DNA of 64,000 nt from NCBI RefSeq assembly GCF_900580675.1, contig NZ_UTBG01000154.1, positions 79,265-143,264 of the forward strand, read 5' to 3'. Within the stretch, counting starts at the first letter, position 1. Each line of letters starts with the position of its first letter. Below the pieces are notes generated by a model that was not told the origin of the DNA, ran no database searches, and was given only the letters and a program-made list of their open reading frames with translations. Position numbers and translations under genes: made by a program. Below, in pieces: positions 19,407 to 28,136 of this stretch. The DNA comes from Pseudomonas viridiflava (GTDB taxonomy: Bacteria > Pseudomonadota > Gammaproteobacteria > Pseudomonadales > Pseudomonadaceae).

Positions 19407-20184
19407 GCTTGCAGCTATCTCCATGGACGTGGGTATGAGGGGTTGCGGGGTCGTCGACCACCGCGCCATGCAGGTCATGGGCATGGTCGTGATGGTGGTG
19501 GTAGACCGCGAGGCTCTGGGCGTTCTTGCCGAACAGCTCGACAAACGCCGGGTCGCCGCTGACTTGCTCCGGATGGCCGGAGCAGCACACGTGGCGGTTG
19601 AGGCACACCACCTGGTCGGTGGTGCTCATCACCAGGTGCAGGTCGTGGGAAACCATCAGCACGCCGCAGCCATGGCGGTCACGCAGGCGGGTGATCAGGC
19701 TGTACAGCTCGGCCTGGCCGGCCACATCGACGCCCTGCACGGGTTCATCCAGCACCAGCAGTTCGGGCTCGCGCAACAAGGCGCGAGCCAGCAGCACGCG
19801 CTGCATTTCGCCGCCGGAGATGCTTTGCACGGGGCTATCGATCACCTGTTCGGCGCCGACTTCCTTGAGCGCAGACTGCGCGCGGGCGCGATCCACGCCC
19901 GGCACCAGGCGCAAAAAGCGCAGCACCGACAGCGGCAAGGTCGGGTCGACGTGCAGTTTTTGCGGCATGTAGCCGACGCGCAGCTTGGGCTTGCGCCACA
20001 CGCTGCCGGTGTCGGGCTTGAGCAGGCCGAGCACGGCGCGCACGAGGGTGGTCTTGCCGGCGCCATTGGGGCCGATCAGGGTGACGATCTGCCCGGGCTC
20101 GACGCTCAGCGCGATGTTATCCAGCACATGCTGCCCGGCGAACGTGACCCCGACCTGCTCCAGGCGGATTAACGCGTTGCTCAT
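19399..20184 (-). CDS. znuC: Zinc ABC transporter ATP-binding protein
   Basis: A 261-residue ATPase with Walker [10 protein letters not shown], signature ISGGEMQR and Walker [13 protein letters not shown]. The C-terminal tail is very rich in histidine ([12 protein letters not shown], then [12 protein letters not shown]), a likely zinc-sensing or buffering extension. The ATG at 20184 shares its A with the zur stop (TGATG), which couples the two genes; a TTG one codon earlier is less likely. Confidence 0.95.
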   Translation of the reverse strand: MSNALIRLEQVGVTFAGQHVLDNIALSVEPGQIVTLIGPNGAGKTTLVRAVLGLLKPDTGSVWRKPKLRVGYMPQKLHVDPTLPLSVLRFLRLVPGVDRARAQSALKEVGAEQVIDSPVQSISGGEMQRVLLARALLREPELLVLDEPVQGVDVAGQAELYSLITRLRDRHGCGVLMVSHDLHLVMSTTDQVVCLNRHVCCSGHPEQVSGDPAFVELFGKNAQSLAVYHHHHDHAHDLHGAVVDDPATPHTHVHGDSCKHG

Positions 20185-20666
20185 CAAGCCCCCTGGCAGC
20201 CCGAGCAGAGCCCGACCACTTCGACCGTTTGCCCTTCGACCTGGAAGCCGACGTCGGCGGCGCTCTTGATGATGGCGTCGCTGATGCTTTTTTGTTCAAG
20301 CTCGATGGCGGCGTGGCACTCGCGGCAGATCAGGAACTGGCCCTGGTGCGCGTGCTCCGGGTGGTTGCAGCCAACAAAGGCGTTGAGCGAGGCGATGCGG
20401 TGCACCAGGCCGTTTTCCAACAGGAAATCCAGCGCGCGGTACACCGTAGGCGGCGCGGCGCGACGGCCGTCCTGCTCGCTGAGCACGCCGAGAACGTCGT
20501 AGGCGCCCAGTGGCTTGTGGCTCTGCCAAACCAGTTCCAGCACCCGGCGACGCAAGGCGGTCAAGCGCAAACCCTTCTGCGAGCAGAGGGTATCGGCCTC
20601 CGACAGCGCGGTGTGCACGCAATGAGAGTGGTCATGGGGACGGCTGGCTAGCGGTGTTATAGGCAT
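20184..20666 (-). CDS. zur: Zinc uptake regulator, Fur family
   Basis: A 160-residue Fur-family repressor that senses Zn2+ and represses znu genes. The winged-helix part contains [17 protein letters not shown] and [20 protein letters not shown]. The dimerisation part carries the CxxC structural zinc sites ICREC and LCSGC and the His-rich [10 protein letters not shown]. The N-terminus is also His-rich. It heads the leftward zur-znuC-znuB operon and faces znuA across a 67-bp intergenic region, which allows autoregulation from one operator. Confidence 0.95.
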   Translation of the reverse strand: MPITPLASRPHDHSHCVHTALSEADTLCSQKGLRLTALRRRVLELVWQSHKPLGAYDVLGVLSEQDGRRAAPPTVYRALDFLLENGLVHRIASLNAFVGCNHPEHAHQGQFLICRECHAAIELEQKSISDAIIKSAADVGFQVEGQTVEVVGLCSGCQGA

Positions 20667-20693
20667 GAGCGGCGACAGACATTTGATAGAGAC

Positions 20694-20706
20694 GTTATTA
20701 TGTTAC
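20694..20706. promoter_or_regulatory. Candidate Zur operator between zur and znuA
   Basis: GTTATTATGTTAC resembles the gammaproteobacterial Zur box (GTTATA-N-TATAAC). It sits in the only gap between the divergent zur and znuA genes, 28 bp before the znuA GTG. The match is imperfect in the right half-site. Confidence 0.55.
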
Positions 20707-20733
20707 CCGTTCCTACGCCATTGAGTGGTCATC

Positions 20734-21654
20734 GTGTCCCGACTTTTTCCCGTTTTTGTCGTATTTGTCACCAGTTTGTTCATCGCTGGGGCCGCTCAGG
20801 CTGAGGTGAAGGTGCTGACCAGCATCAAGCCATTGCAGTTGATTGCCGCCGCTGTGCAGGACGGCGTGGCCATTCCGGAGGTGTTGTTGCCGCCCGGCGC
20901 ATCGCCGCACAACTATGCCTTGCGCCCATCCGACGTACGGCGCGTGCAGTCGGTGGACTTGCTGTATTGGATCGGCCCGGACATGGAAACCTTCCTGCCG
21001 CGCGTGCTCAAGGGGCGTACCTTGCCGACCGTGGCGGTGCAGGACCTCGCCGGGATGAAACTGCGTCGTTTCGGCGAAGATAGCCACTCGCATGCCGACG
21101 ATGCCGACGAGCATGATCACGATCACCGCCCAGGCAGCGTGGATGCGCATTTGTGGCTGTCGACGGTCAACGCGCGTGTGATCGCTGCACGCATGGCCGC
21201 CGACCTTAGCGCCGCCGACCCGACCCATGCCGCGCGCTACCAGAGCAATGTGAAAGCATTCGATGAGCGCCTGGATGCTCTGGATGCACGGCTGAAGGCG
21301 CGCCTGGCGCCGATCGGTAACAAGCCTTACTTCGTGTTCCACGAGGCGTTTGATTACTTCGAAGACGCCTACGGGCTCAAGCACACCGGCGTGTTCAGCG
21401 TAGCGGCGGAAGTACAGCCGGGCGCCCAGCATGTAGCGGCGATGCGTACGCGATTGCAGGAAGTGGGTAAGACTTGCGTGTTCAGTGAACCGCCGTTGCG
21501 TCCGCGTCTGGCTGAAACCCTGGTGGCTGGCCTGCCGGTGAAGTTGGCCGAGTTGGATGCGCTGGGCGGCTATACCCCGGCCACTGCGAATGGGTACGAG
21601 CAAGTGCTTGAGAAGTTGGGGAATGACCTGGCTGGGTGCCTGGACTCGCTCTGA
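20734..21654 (+). CDS. znuA: Zinc-binding periplasmic protein
   Basis: A 306-residue cluster A-I solute-binding protein that captures Zn2+ for ZnuBC. The signal peptide ends near AGAAQA. Metal-site histidines are in PGASPHNYAL, in SVDAHLWLS and in FVFHEAFDYF. The family's His/Asp-rich flexible loop is present (HSHADDADEHDHDH). A GTG start at 20734 preceded by TGAG is chosen; a GTG at 20725 would add three residues. C-terminal cysteines form the expected disulfide. Confidence 0.94.
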   Translation: MSRLFPVFVVFVTSLFIAGAAQAEVKVLTSIKPLQLIAAAVQDGVAIPEVLLPPGASPHNYALRPSDVRRVQSVDLLYWIGPDMETFLPRVLKGRTLPTVAVQDLAGMKLRRFGEDSHSHADDADEHDHDHRPGSVDAHLWLSTVNARVIAARMAADLSAADPTHAARYQSNVKAFDERLDALDARLKARLAPIGNKPYFVFHEAFDYFEDAYGLKHTGVFSVAAEVQPGAQHVAAMRTRLQEVGKTCVFSEPPLRPRLAETLVAGLPVKLAELDALGGYTPATANGYEQVLEKLGNDLAGCLDSL

Positions 21655-21671
21655 CAGCCGCCGCATCACCC

Positions 21672-21804
21672 ATGTGTGGGCTTGCTGTGGCGAGCAAGCT
21701 TGCTTGCGCTGGGGTGCGAAGCAGCCCCAAAAAGCCGGCTCCAGCTGCGCTGTCGAACGGGAGCAAGCTCCCTCGCCACAGCAAGCTCGCTCCCACATTT
21801 TTTT
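21672..21804. repeat. Degenerate REP cluster
   Basis: Several overlapping inverted repeats of the TGTGGCGAGCAAGC / GCTTGCTCGCCACA class, ending in a CTCCCACATTTTTTT tail, lie between the converging znuA and thrB. This is a different REP subtype from the others in the window. It probably terminates both genes. Confidence 0.75.
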
Positions 21805-21818
21805 GACCGAGCGGGTGT

Positions 21819-22772
21819 CTAAAGCGCGAACGGCAGGTGGACTGTAACCTTCTGACGTTGCGCCAGCCGATGTTCGAACTCCGCCGGGTCATGAATCAAC
21901 ACATCCTGGCCGGCAAACGACTCAGCAGCGATCAGCCGTGACAGCCAGAAGCGCACGCACGCCACGCGCAGCATGGTCGGCCACAGCTCGGCCTCCTTGG
22001 CGGTAAACGGTCGCAGGCCCGCGTAGGCGCCCAGCAAAGCGCGGGCACGCTGGCCATCAAGCACGCCGTCTGCGTCCGAACACCAGTCATTCAAGGCAAT
22101 CGCCACGTCGTACAGCATCGGGCCCGAGCAGGCGTTGTAAAAGTCGATCAGGCCAGTCAGGTGGGTGCCTTCGAACATCGCGTTATCGCGGAACAAGTCG
22201 GCGTGAACGTTGGCGCGCGGCAGGGCGAGGATGTGCGCCTTGTGCGCTTCTATCTCGGTCAAGGCCGCTTGCAGCAGGGCTTGCTGTGCGTCGTTCAGGT
22301 GTGAAATCAACTGCGCGCCTTCCGTGAGCATCCAATCCAGGCCGCGGTCGGTCTTGCGTTCCAGCACTTTCTCGCCTTGGGTTGCGAGGTGCAAGTGGCC
22401 GATCAGGTCGCCGACCTGGGCGCAATGCTGCGCGTTGGCGTCCTTGATGTGCTTGCCGGCCAGGCGCGGTTGCAGCAGCGCCGGCTTGCCCTTCAGTTCG
22501 CGCAGGGCCACACCGTCGGTGGTGCGCAGCGCGTAGGGCACCGGCAGGTCGGCGTCGTGGAGCACGTCGAGCAGCTCGATGAAGAATGGCATTTCCGCGA
22601 CGGGGCCGCGCTCAACCAGGGTCAGGACGAATTCGCCCTGTTCCAGGCTGATAAAGAAATTGGTGTTTTCGCTACCGGCGGCAATCCCCTGGAAATCAAG
22701 CAGGCGGCCGAGCCCGTATGGGGCGAGAAAGGTTTCCAGCTCGGGCCGAGCCAGGGGGGTGAACACAGACAT
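21819..22772 (-). CDS. thrB: Homoserine kinase
   Basis: A 317-residue homoserine kinase of the pseudomonad type, which has the aminoglycoside phosphotransferase/choline kinase fold and not the GHMP fold of E. coli ThrB. It phosphorylates homoserine on the way to threonine. The catalytic loop is NVHADLFRDNAMF and the metal-binding part is GLIDFYNACSG; the N-terminal lobe has GSENTNFFIS. The start MSVFTPL at 22772 is chosen over an upstream start at 22814 by family comparison; its ribosome site is weak. Confidence 0.92.
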   Translation of the reverse strand: MSVFTPLARPELETFLAPYGLGRLLDFQGIAAGSENTNFFISLEQGEFVLTLVERGPVAEMPFFIELLDVLHDADLPVPYALRTTDGVALRELKGKPALLQPRLAGKHIKDANAQHCAQVGDLIGHLHLATQGEKVLERKTDRGLDWMLTEGAQLISHLNDAQQALLQAALTEIEAHKAHILALPRANVHADLFRDNAMFEGTHLTGLIDFYNACSGPMLYDVAIALNDWCSDADGVLDGQRARALLGAYAGLRPFTAKEAELWPTMLRVACVRFWLSRLIAAESFAGQDVLIHDPAEFEHRLAQRQKVTVHLPFAL

Positions 22773-22828
22773 GGTTAAAACTGCCAGTACGGGCGCCGCA
22801 GTGTGCGGCGCCAATTTAAGTTAAGAAA

Positions 22829-23119
22829 TCATTTCCATTCGAAGATCTTCCATGACGGAATCAGCATATCCGGCTGGTCAGAGCGGATGAAGTTCGCGTC
22901 GGTTCCGTCCGCGCGCACCAGGAAATACGGGGGCGCCCCTTTCGGGGTGACCTTGATTGCGTACAGGAAACCGTTCTGGCGGTACTCCTGGATGGTCTTG
23001 TCGCCTTCCGTGCGAATGGTCACTTCCGGATCGCCCCCAGGGGCATCGTCTGCCGCCATGGCAGCCATCGGAGCGAGTGCAATCAAACCGGTCAACAGCA
23101 GGCGATTGAATGTACGCAT
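22829..23119 (-). CDS. DUF2782 periplasmic protein (PA5494-like)
   Basis: A 96-residue protein with a signal peptide (cleavage near MAAMAADD) and a small beta-rich domain containing VTIRTEGDKTIQEYRQNGFL and IKVTPKGAPPYFLVR, typical of DUF2782. The function is unknown. It is upstream of thrB by 57 bp on the same strand and may be cotranscribed; it faces polA across 74 bp. Confidence 0.88.
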   Translation of the reverse strand: MRTFNRLLLTGLIALAPMAAMAADDAPGGDPEVTIRTEGDKTIQEYRQNGFLYAIKVTPKGAPPYFLVRADGTDANFIRSDQPDMLIPSWKIFEWK

Positions 23120-23193
23120 GATAACCTTGTCCCTTTGTCGTCATTGGTCCGGCTATTCTAGCGCCTGACCCGCCGAAAAGGTTGATTCTGCTC

Positions 23194-25983
23194 ATGAGCC
23201 AAGCACCCCTCGTCCTGGTGGACGGTTCTTCTTATCTGTACCGCGCGTTTCACGCGTTGCCACCGCTGACCACCTCCAAAGGCCTGCCGACCGGTGCGGT
23301 CAAGGGCGTGTTGAACATGCTCAAAAGCCTGCGCAAGCAGTACCCGGACAGCCCGTTTGCAGTCGTGTTCGACGCCAAGGGTGGGACCTTTCGCGATGAC
23401 ATGTACGCCGAATACAAGGCCAACCGCCCAAGCATGCCCGATGACATGCGCCTGCAAATCGAGCCATTGCACCAGAGCGTGATCGCCCTCGGCTTCCCGT
23501 TGCTTTGCGTCGAAGGCGTCGAGGCCGATGACGTGATCGGCACCCTGGCCCGCAGCAGCGCGGCCGCCGACCGCCCGGTGGTGATTTCCACCGGTGACAA
23601 GGACATGGCGCAGCTGGTCGACGGGCACATTACCTTGGTCAATACCATGACCGGTAGCGCGATGGACGTTGAGGGCGTGAAGGAGAAATTCGGCGTCGCT
23701 CCGGAGCAGATCATTGACTATCTGGCGCTGATGGGCGATTCGTCCGACAACATCCCAGGCGTTCCGGGCATTGGTCCGAAGACCGCGTCCGGCCTGCTGG
23801 TGGGCGTGAATGGTGGTCTCAAAGAGCTTTATGAGCAGCTGGACATTGTGCCGACCCTGCCGATCCGCGGGGCCAAGGCCCTGCCCGCCAAGCTCGAAGA
23901 GCATAAAGAGATGGCGTTCCTGTCCTATCAGCTGGCGACGATCAAGATCGACGTGCCGCTGGATGTGGGCCTGGATGATCTGCACTTGATCGAGCCGGAC
24001 CGCGAAAAGCTGCTGGAGCTGTATTCGCTGCTGGAATTCAAGAGCTGGATTGATGAGATTCAGCGCGATGCCAAGCGCGTTGAGCTGAAGGCGTCGACCG
24101 AGTCTGCGCCTGTCGCCGACGAAGTCGTTGAGGCGGCTGTGCCGGCGGAAGTTTCTTACACCACCATCCTCGATCAGGCGACGTTCGAGGCCTGGCTGAA
24201 GAAGCTGAACGCTGCAAAACTGTTCGCCTTCGACACAGAAACCACCGGGATCGACGCCCAAAAGGCGCAATTGGTCGGTGTTTCCTTTGCCGTGCAGGCC
24301 CATGAAGCGGCCTACATCCCGCTGACGCATTCCTACATCGGCGCGCCGCAGCAGTTGGACCGAGACACCGTGTTGCTGGCCTTGAAGCCTTTGCTGGAAG
24401 ACCCGAGCAAACTCAAGGTCGGCCAGCACGCCAAGTACGACATGAATATCCTGGCCAATTGCGCCATCGGCGGCGACCCTGCAAACGGCATCACCGTGCG
24501 CGGCATCGCGTTCGACACCATGCTTGAATCCTACGTGTTGAACTCCACGGCAACCCGCCATGACATGGACAGCCTGGCGAAGAAGTACCTGGACCACGAC
24601 ACGGTCAGCTTCCAGGACATCGCCGGCAAAGGCGCCAAGCAGCTGACATTCGACCAGATCGCGCTGGAACAGGCCGGGCCTTACGCGGCGGAAGATGCCG
24701 ACGTGACCTTGCGCCTGCATCAGGCTTTGTTCGCGCAACTGGCGGCCATACCGAGCCTGGCGAGTGTGCTGACCGATATCGAAATACCGCTGGTGCCGGT
24801 GCTGGCGCGTATCGAGCGCCAGGGCGCCTTGGTGGATGCGCAGTTGCTTGGCGTCCAGAGCATTGAGCTGGGCAACAAGATGGTCGAGCTGGAACGCCAG
24901 GCCTTCGAGATCGCCGGCGAGGAATTCAACCTGGGTTCGCCCAAGCAGCTCGGGGCGATTCTCTACGAGAAACTCGGCTTGCCGGTACTCAAGAAGACCG
25001 GCAAAGGCCAGGCGTCGACTGCCGAGGAAGTGCTGGCCAAGCTGGCCGAAGATGACTACCCGCTGCCCAAGGTGCTGATGCAGTATCGCAGCATGAGCAA
25101 GCTGAAAAGCACCTACACCGACCGCCTGCCGGAGCAGATCAACCCGCGTACCGGTCGGGTTCACACTTCCTACCATCAGGCGGTGGCGGCGACCGGGCGC
25201 TTGTCGTCCAGCGACCCGAACCTGCAGAACATTCCGGTGCGCACCGCCGAAGGGCGGCGGATTCGCCAGGCATTTGTGGCGCCCAAGGGCTACAAACTGC
25301 TGGCCGCGGACTATTCGCAGATCGAACTGCGGATCATGGCGCACTTGTCGAAGGACGAGGGGCTTATGAATGCGTTCCGCAACGACCTAGACGTGCACAC
25401 CGCCACGGCGGCCGAAGTGTTCAAGGTTGAATTGCCTGAGGTCACGTCCAATCAGCGTCGCAGTGCCAAGGCGATCAACTTTGGCCTGATCTACGGCATG
25501 GGTGCGCAGAAGCTCGGCAAGGACATCGGCGTCGATACCAAGACCGCCAAGGCTTATATCGATGTGTATTTCGCCCGTTACCCCGGGGTTCGCGAGTACA
25601 TGGAACGCACCCGCGCCCAGGCCGCCGATCAGGGCTATGTCGAAACGTTCTTCGGTCGTCGGCTGTATTTGCCGGATATCAACTCCAACAAGCCCCAGGA
25701 GCGCGCGGCCGCAGAACGCACGGCGATCAACGCGCCGATGCAGGGCACGGCGGCGGATATCATCAAGAAGGCCATGGTGCTGGTGGATAACTGGCTGACC
25801 GAGTCCGGCCTGGACGCCAAGGTGATCCTGCAGGTGCACGATGAACTGGTGCTTGAGGTGCGTGAGGACCTGGTCGCGGAGGTCAGCGCGAAGATACGCG
25901 AGCACATGAGTGCTGCTGCGCAATTGGATGTGCCGTTGGTGGTGGACGTCGGCGTAGGTGACAACTGGGACGAGGCGCACTGA
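23194..25983 (+). CDS. polA: DNA polymerase I
   Basis: A 929-residue Pol I for Okazaki fragment maturation and repair. The 5'-3' exonuclease domain spans about 1-290 (VEADDVIGTLA, DSSDNIPGVPGIGPKTA). The 3'-5' exonuclease is about 310-500 with the intact exo I motif FDTETTGID. The polymerase domain follows: motif A with D706 (ADYSQIELRI), motif B RRSAKAINFGLIYG, and motif C H882-D883-E. All catalytic residues are present. ATG 23194 is preferred to a TTG four codons earlier. Confidence 0.98.
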   Translation: MSQAPLVLVDGSSYLYRAFHALPPLTTSKGLPTGAVKGVLNMLKSLRKQYPDSPFAVVFDAKGGTFRDDMYAEYKANRPSMPDDMRLQIEPLHQSVIALGFPLLCVEGVEADDVIGTLARSSAAADRPVVISTGDKDMAQLVDGHITLVNTMTGSAMDVEGVKEKFGVAPEQIIDYLALMGDSSDNIPGVPGIGPKTASGLLVGVNGGLKELYEQLDIVPTLPIRGAKALPAKLEEHKEMAFLSYQLATIKIDVPLDVGLDDLHLIEPDREKLLELYSLLEFKSWIDEIQRDAKRVELKASTESAPVADEVVEAAVPAEVSYTTILDQATFEAWLKKLNAAKLFAFDTETTGIDAQKAQLVGVSFAVQAHEAAYIPLTHSYIGAPQQLDRDTVLLALKPLLEDPSKLKVGQHAKYDMNILANCAIGGDPANGITVRGIAFDTMLESYVLNSTATRHDMDSLAKKYLDHDTVSFQDIAGKGAKQLTFDQIALEQAGPYAAEDADVTLRLHQALFAQLAAIPSLASVLTDIEIPLVPVLARIERQGALVDAQLLGVQSIELGNKMVELERQAFEIAGEEFNLGSPKQLGAILYEKLGLPVLKKTGKGQASTAEEVLAKLAEDDYPLPKVLMQYRSMSKLKSTYTDRLPEQINPRTGRVHTSYHQAVAATGRLSSSDPNLQNIPVRTAEGRRIRQAFVAPKGYKLLAADYSQIELRIMAHLSKDEGLMNAFRNDLDVHTATAAEVFKVELPEVTSNQRRSAKAINFGLIYGMGAQKLGKDIGVDTKTAKAYIDVYFARYPGVREYMERTRAQAADQGYVETFFGRRLYLPDINSNKPQERAAAERTAINAPMQGTAADIIKKAMVLVDNWLTESGLDAKVILQVHDELVLEVREDLVAEVSAKIREHMSAAAQLDVPLVVDVGVGDNWDEAH

Positions 25984-25994
25984 TTTCGAGGCTT

Positions 25995-26020
25995 TGCCAC
26001 CCGCTAACGTGGTGGCAGAG
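25995..26020 (+). terminator. Hairpin after polA
   Basis: TGCCACC (25995-26001) and GGTGGCA (26011-26017) form a 7-bp stem 11 bp after the polA stop, followed by a short pyrimidine stretch without a strong U run. It is a modest terminator candidate. Confidence 0.45.
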
Positions 26021-26075
26021 TGCTTTAGTCCGGAAACCTCTGGCAGTTATTTCCAAGAGTTTTTTTGGTGTGCCG

Positions 26076-26103
26076 GAACTTAACCCGTGAACTGCTACTC
26101 AGA
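26076..26103 (+). promoter_or_regulatory. AlgU (sigma22)-type promoter of the ErsA-like sRNA
   Basis: GAACTT at 26076-26081 and TCAGA at 26099-26103 are separated by 17 bp. This matches the AlgU/RpoE promoter pattern (GAACTT-N16/17-TCnnA). The predicted transcription start is about 26110. Confidence 0.75.
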
Positions 26104-26109
26104 GTTACT

Positions 26110-26240
26110 GAATGGGTGGTGAAGCCCTTCAATGCTCCTATGTTGTGTTAAGTGTTGGCAGATATCTGGACCCCGCCCTAGCGGTCCGGAACTTGAACCC
26201 CGAACTTCCCCTCCCCATACGAAGTCCGGGGTTTTTTTTG
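26110..26240 (+). ncRNA. ersA: ErsA-like small regulatory RNA
   Basis: A region of about 131 nt between polA and engB, starting just after an AlgU-type promoter and ending in a strong intrinsic terminator: AACCCCGAACTT (26196-26207) pairs with AAGTCCGGGGTT (26222-26233), followed by a run of eight T. An upstream stem (GGACC/GGTCC near 26168-26188) and the C-rich loop CCCCTCCCC are exposed features. In P. aeruginosa the AlgU-dependent sRNA ErsA (about 132 nt, acting on algC, oprD and amrZ mRNAs) lies at the same place, which is also the Spot 42 locus of enterobacteria. Locus, length, promoter and terminator all fit; targets in this strain are inferred. Confidence 0.82.
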
Positions 26241-26252
26241 CCTGCGGAAAAG

Positions 26253-26894
26253 TTATTCCGCGATTTCCGCGCCTTTGTCCGCCAGTTCCATCCAGCCGGC
26301 CAGCACGGTGTAAGCATCTTCCAGGCCCATGCGTTTTGGCGCCGAGAACAGCTGGATAGTGATCGCATCACCCCAACCCTTACGGATTTCCGACTGCACT
26401 TTGAGCAGGGTGTTCTTGGCTGCGCCGTAGGTCAGCTTGTCGGCCTTGGTCAGCAGAATGTGCATCGGCATGCCGCTGGCGACAGCCCAGTCGAGCATCA
26501 GCAGGTCGAAATCGGTCATCGGATGGCGGATGTCCATCATCAGAATCAAACCCTTCAAACTCTCGCGGCCACCCAGGTAAGCCTCCAGGTGACGCTGCCA
26601 ATGCAGCTTCAACGGGATAGGTACTTTCGCGTAACCGTAGCCCGGCAGGTCGACCAGACGCCGATCATCGTCTAGCTTGAAGAAATTGAGCAGTTGCGTG
26701 CGGCCCGGAGTTTTGGAGGTACGCGCCAGGCTGGCATGGGTCAGGGTGTTCAGCGCGCTGGACTTACCGGCGTTGGAGCGGCCGGCGAAGGCGACTTCAA
26801 AACCCTCGTCGTCGGGGCATTGGTCAACTTTGGCGGCGCTGAGCATGAACGTGGACTGTTGGCACAGGCCGAGGATGGGATTCTTGAGTTGCAT
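26253..26894 (-). CDS. engB: Ribosome biogenesis GTPase YihA/EngB
   Basis: A 213-residue essential GTPase for assembly of the 50S subunit. The G motifs are [12 protein letters not shown] (G1), LPGYGYAK (G3), LTKADK (G4) and FSAPKR (G5), all intact. The open frame extends upstream to 27020, but [13 protein letters not shown] at 26894 is the conserved family start. It converges on the ErsA terminator, 12 bp from its T run. Confidence 0.95.
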   Translation of the reverse strand: MQLKNPILGLCQQSTFMLSAAKVDQCPDDEGFEVAFAGRSNAGKSSALNTLTHASLARTSKTPGRTQLLNFFKLDDDRRLVDLPGYGYAKVPIPLKLHWQRHLEAYLGGRESLKGLILMMDIRHPMTDFDLLMLDWAVASGMPMHILLTKADKLTYGAAKNTLLKVQSEIRKGWGDAITIQLFSAPKRMGLEDAYTVLAGWMELADKGAEIAE

Positions 26895-27082
26895 GAGATT
26901 TCCGATGTGGGCGATGCCGAGAAAGGGTGCGGCAAGCGGTGTCGTTTCCGTTTCAGTAGCGCCAGTATATAATGCCGCAGATTTTGTGTGTGCTTTGTCC
27001 CAGCGAAGGATGAAGTTCACGGGAGCGAAAGACCTTCATTGCGCATTAGAACGCAAAACGCTCTCAAACCCTGAAAAGGTCG

Positions 27083-27307
27083 ATGTATGACCGATGGTTG
27101 CTCGCTTTTGGTGTCCTGGTCCCGCTTTACGGCGCTCAGGCTACACAGGATCCGGAAGCGGTGTACAACCGAGTTTGCGTGGGCACGCTGGTGCAACACG
27201 TGACCCGGGGTTTCAAGGCAATGCCGACGCGTGGTTTGTGCATGGACTGCAGTACTGAGGATTACCAGGCCATCATTCAGTTGATGGTGAGTAAACCCGG
27301 TAGATAA
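27083..27307 (+). CDS. Cytochrome c5-like protein lacking the haem-binding motif
   Basis: A 74-residue protein with a signal-like N-terminus (LLAFGVLVPLYGAQA) and a mature part that resembles a cytochrome c5: DPEAVYNRVC at the start and MPTRGLCMDCSTEDYQAII at the end. The expected CxxCH and the roughly 25 residues after it are missing; VYNRVC runs directly into VGTLVQHVTRGF. It therefore looks like an in-frame internal deletion of a cytochrome c5 gene, and the product cannot bind haem c. AAAAGG precedes the ATG and cytochrome c4 follows 33 bp downstream. A c-type cytochrome gene is found here in P. aeruginosa. It may be a relic or a protein with a new role. Confidence 0.6.
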   Translation: MYDRWLLAFGVLVPLYGAQATQDPEAVYNRVCVGTLVQHVTRGFKAMPTRGLCMDCSTEDYQAIIQLMVSKPGR

Positions 27308-27340
27308 CTCTTAAACCCTTAGCCGTAGTTGGATTAGCTG

Positions 27341-27967
27341 ATGAACAAACTGATCGTGAGTCTGCTGTTGACCTTGGGCATCACCGGTGTTGCCCATGCT
27401 GCAGGCGACGCTACAGCGGGTCAGGCGAAAGCCGCCGTATGTGGTGCTTGCCATGGACCGGATGGTAACAGCCCGGCACCGAACTTCCCCAAGCTGGCCG
27501 GCCAGGGTGAGCGTTACCTGACCAAGCAACTGCACGACATCAAGGATGGCAAGCGCACGGTGCTGGAAATGACCGGCTTGCTGACCAACCTCAGCGATCA
27601 GGACCTGGCAGACCTCGCGGCGTATTTTGCCAGCCAGAAAGGCAGTGTGGGAGCTGCTGATCCGAAGTTGGTTGATAAAGGTCAAGCGTTGTTCCAGGGC
27701 GGCAAGCTCGCTGAAGACCAGCCTATCGGCGGCATGCCCGCCTGCAAGGCCTGCCACATCGCTGGCGGCAGTGGCCTTGCAGAAGCCGGTTTCCCTCATC
27801 TGAGTGGTCAGCACGCCCAATACACGGCCAAACAATTGAAGGACTTCCGCGAGAAGGTCCGTTCTATCGATGGCGATGCCGGCAACAAAATGATGACGGA
27901 CATTGCGGCAAAGCTATCGGATAAAGATATCGAAGCACTGTCCAGCTACATCCAGGGCCTGCATTAA
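27341..27967 (+). CDS. cc4: Dihaem cytochrome c4
   Basis: A 208-residue periplasmic dihaem cytochrome. The signal peptide is cleaved near VAHAAGD. Two similar halves carry the haem sites C34-G-A-C37-H38 and C135-K-A-C138-H139, each followed by a Met axial-ligand region (EMTGLLTNLSDQD and NKMMTDIAAKLSDKD). It passes electrons from the bc1 complex to terminal oxidases such as the cbb3 and aa3 types. A terminator follows. Confidence 0.95.
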   Translation: MNKLIVSLLLTLGITGVAHAAGDATAGQAKAAVCGACHGPDGNSPAPNFPKLAGQGERYLTKQLHDIKDGKRTVLEMTGLLTNLSDQDLADLAAYFASQKGSVGAADPKLVDKGQALFQGGKLAEDQPIGGMPACKACHIAGGSGLAEAGFPHLSGQHAQYTAKQLKDFREKVRSIDGDAGNKMMTDIAAKLSDKDIEALSSYIQGLH

Positions 27968-28012
27968 TCGTAACAGCACGTTAACACTCGATTAATCCGC
28001 TGATGCAAGCAT

Positions 28013-28041
28013 AAAAAGGGTGGCCCAGGCCGCCCTTTTTT
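28013..28041 (+). terminator. Intrinsic terminator after cytochrome c4
   Basis: AAAAAGGGTGGC and GCCGCCCTTTTT pair with one G-U and a short loop, followed by T residues, about 45 bp after the cc4 stop. Confidence 0.8.
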
Positions 28042-28136
28042 GTGGCCGGTGCCGTTACACTAACGAACTCATGCCCGCGTAGACCTGTCACACCTAAAGG
28101 TCGCGTGAGGCGACTTTATTTGTCCAGGAGTAAAGC

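Noticed and set aside
23158..25344. A 728-codon open frame antisense to polA
   Set aside because: It overlaps polA entirely, has no recognisable domain and shows the composition of a shadow frame.
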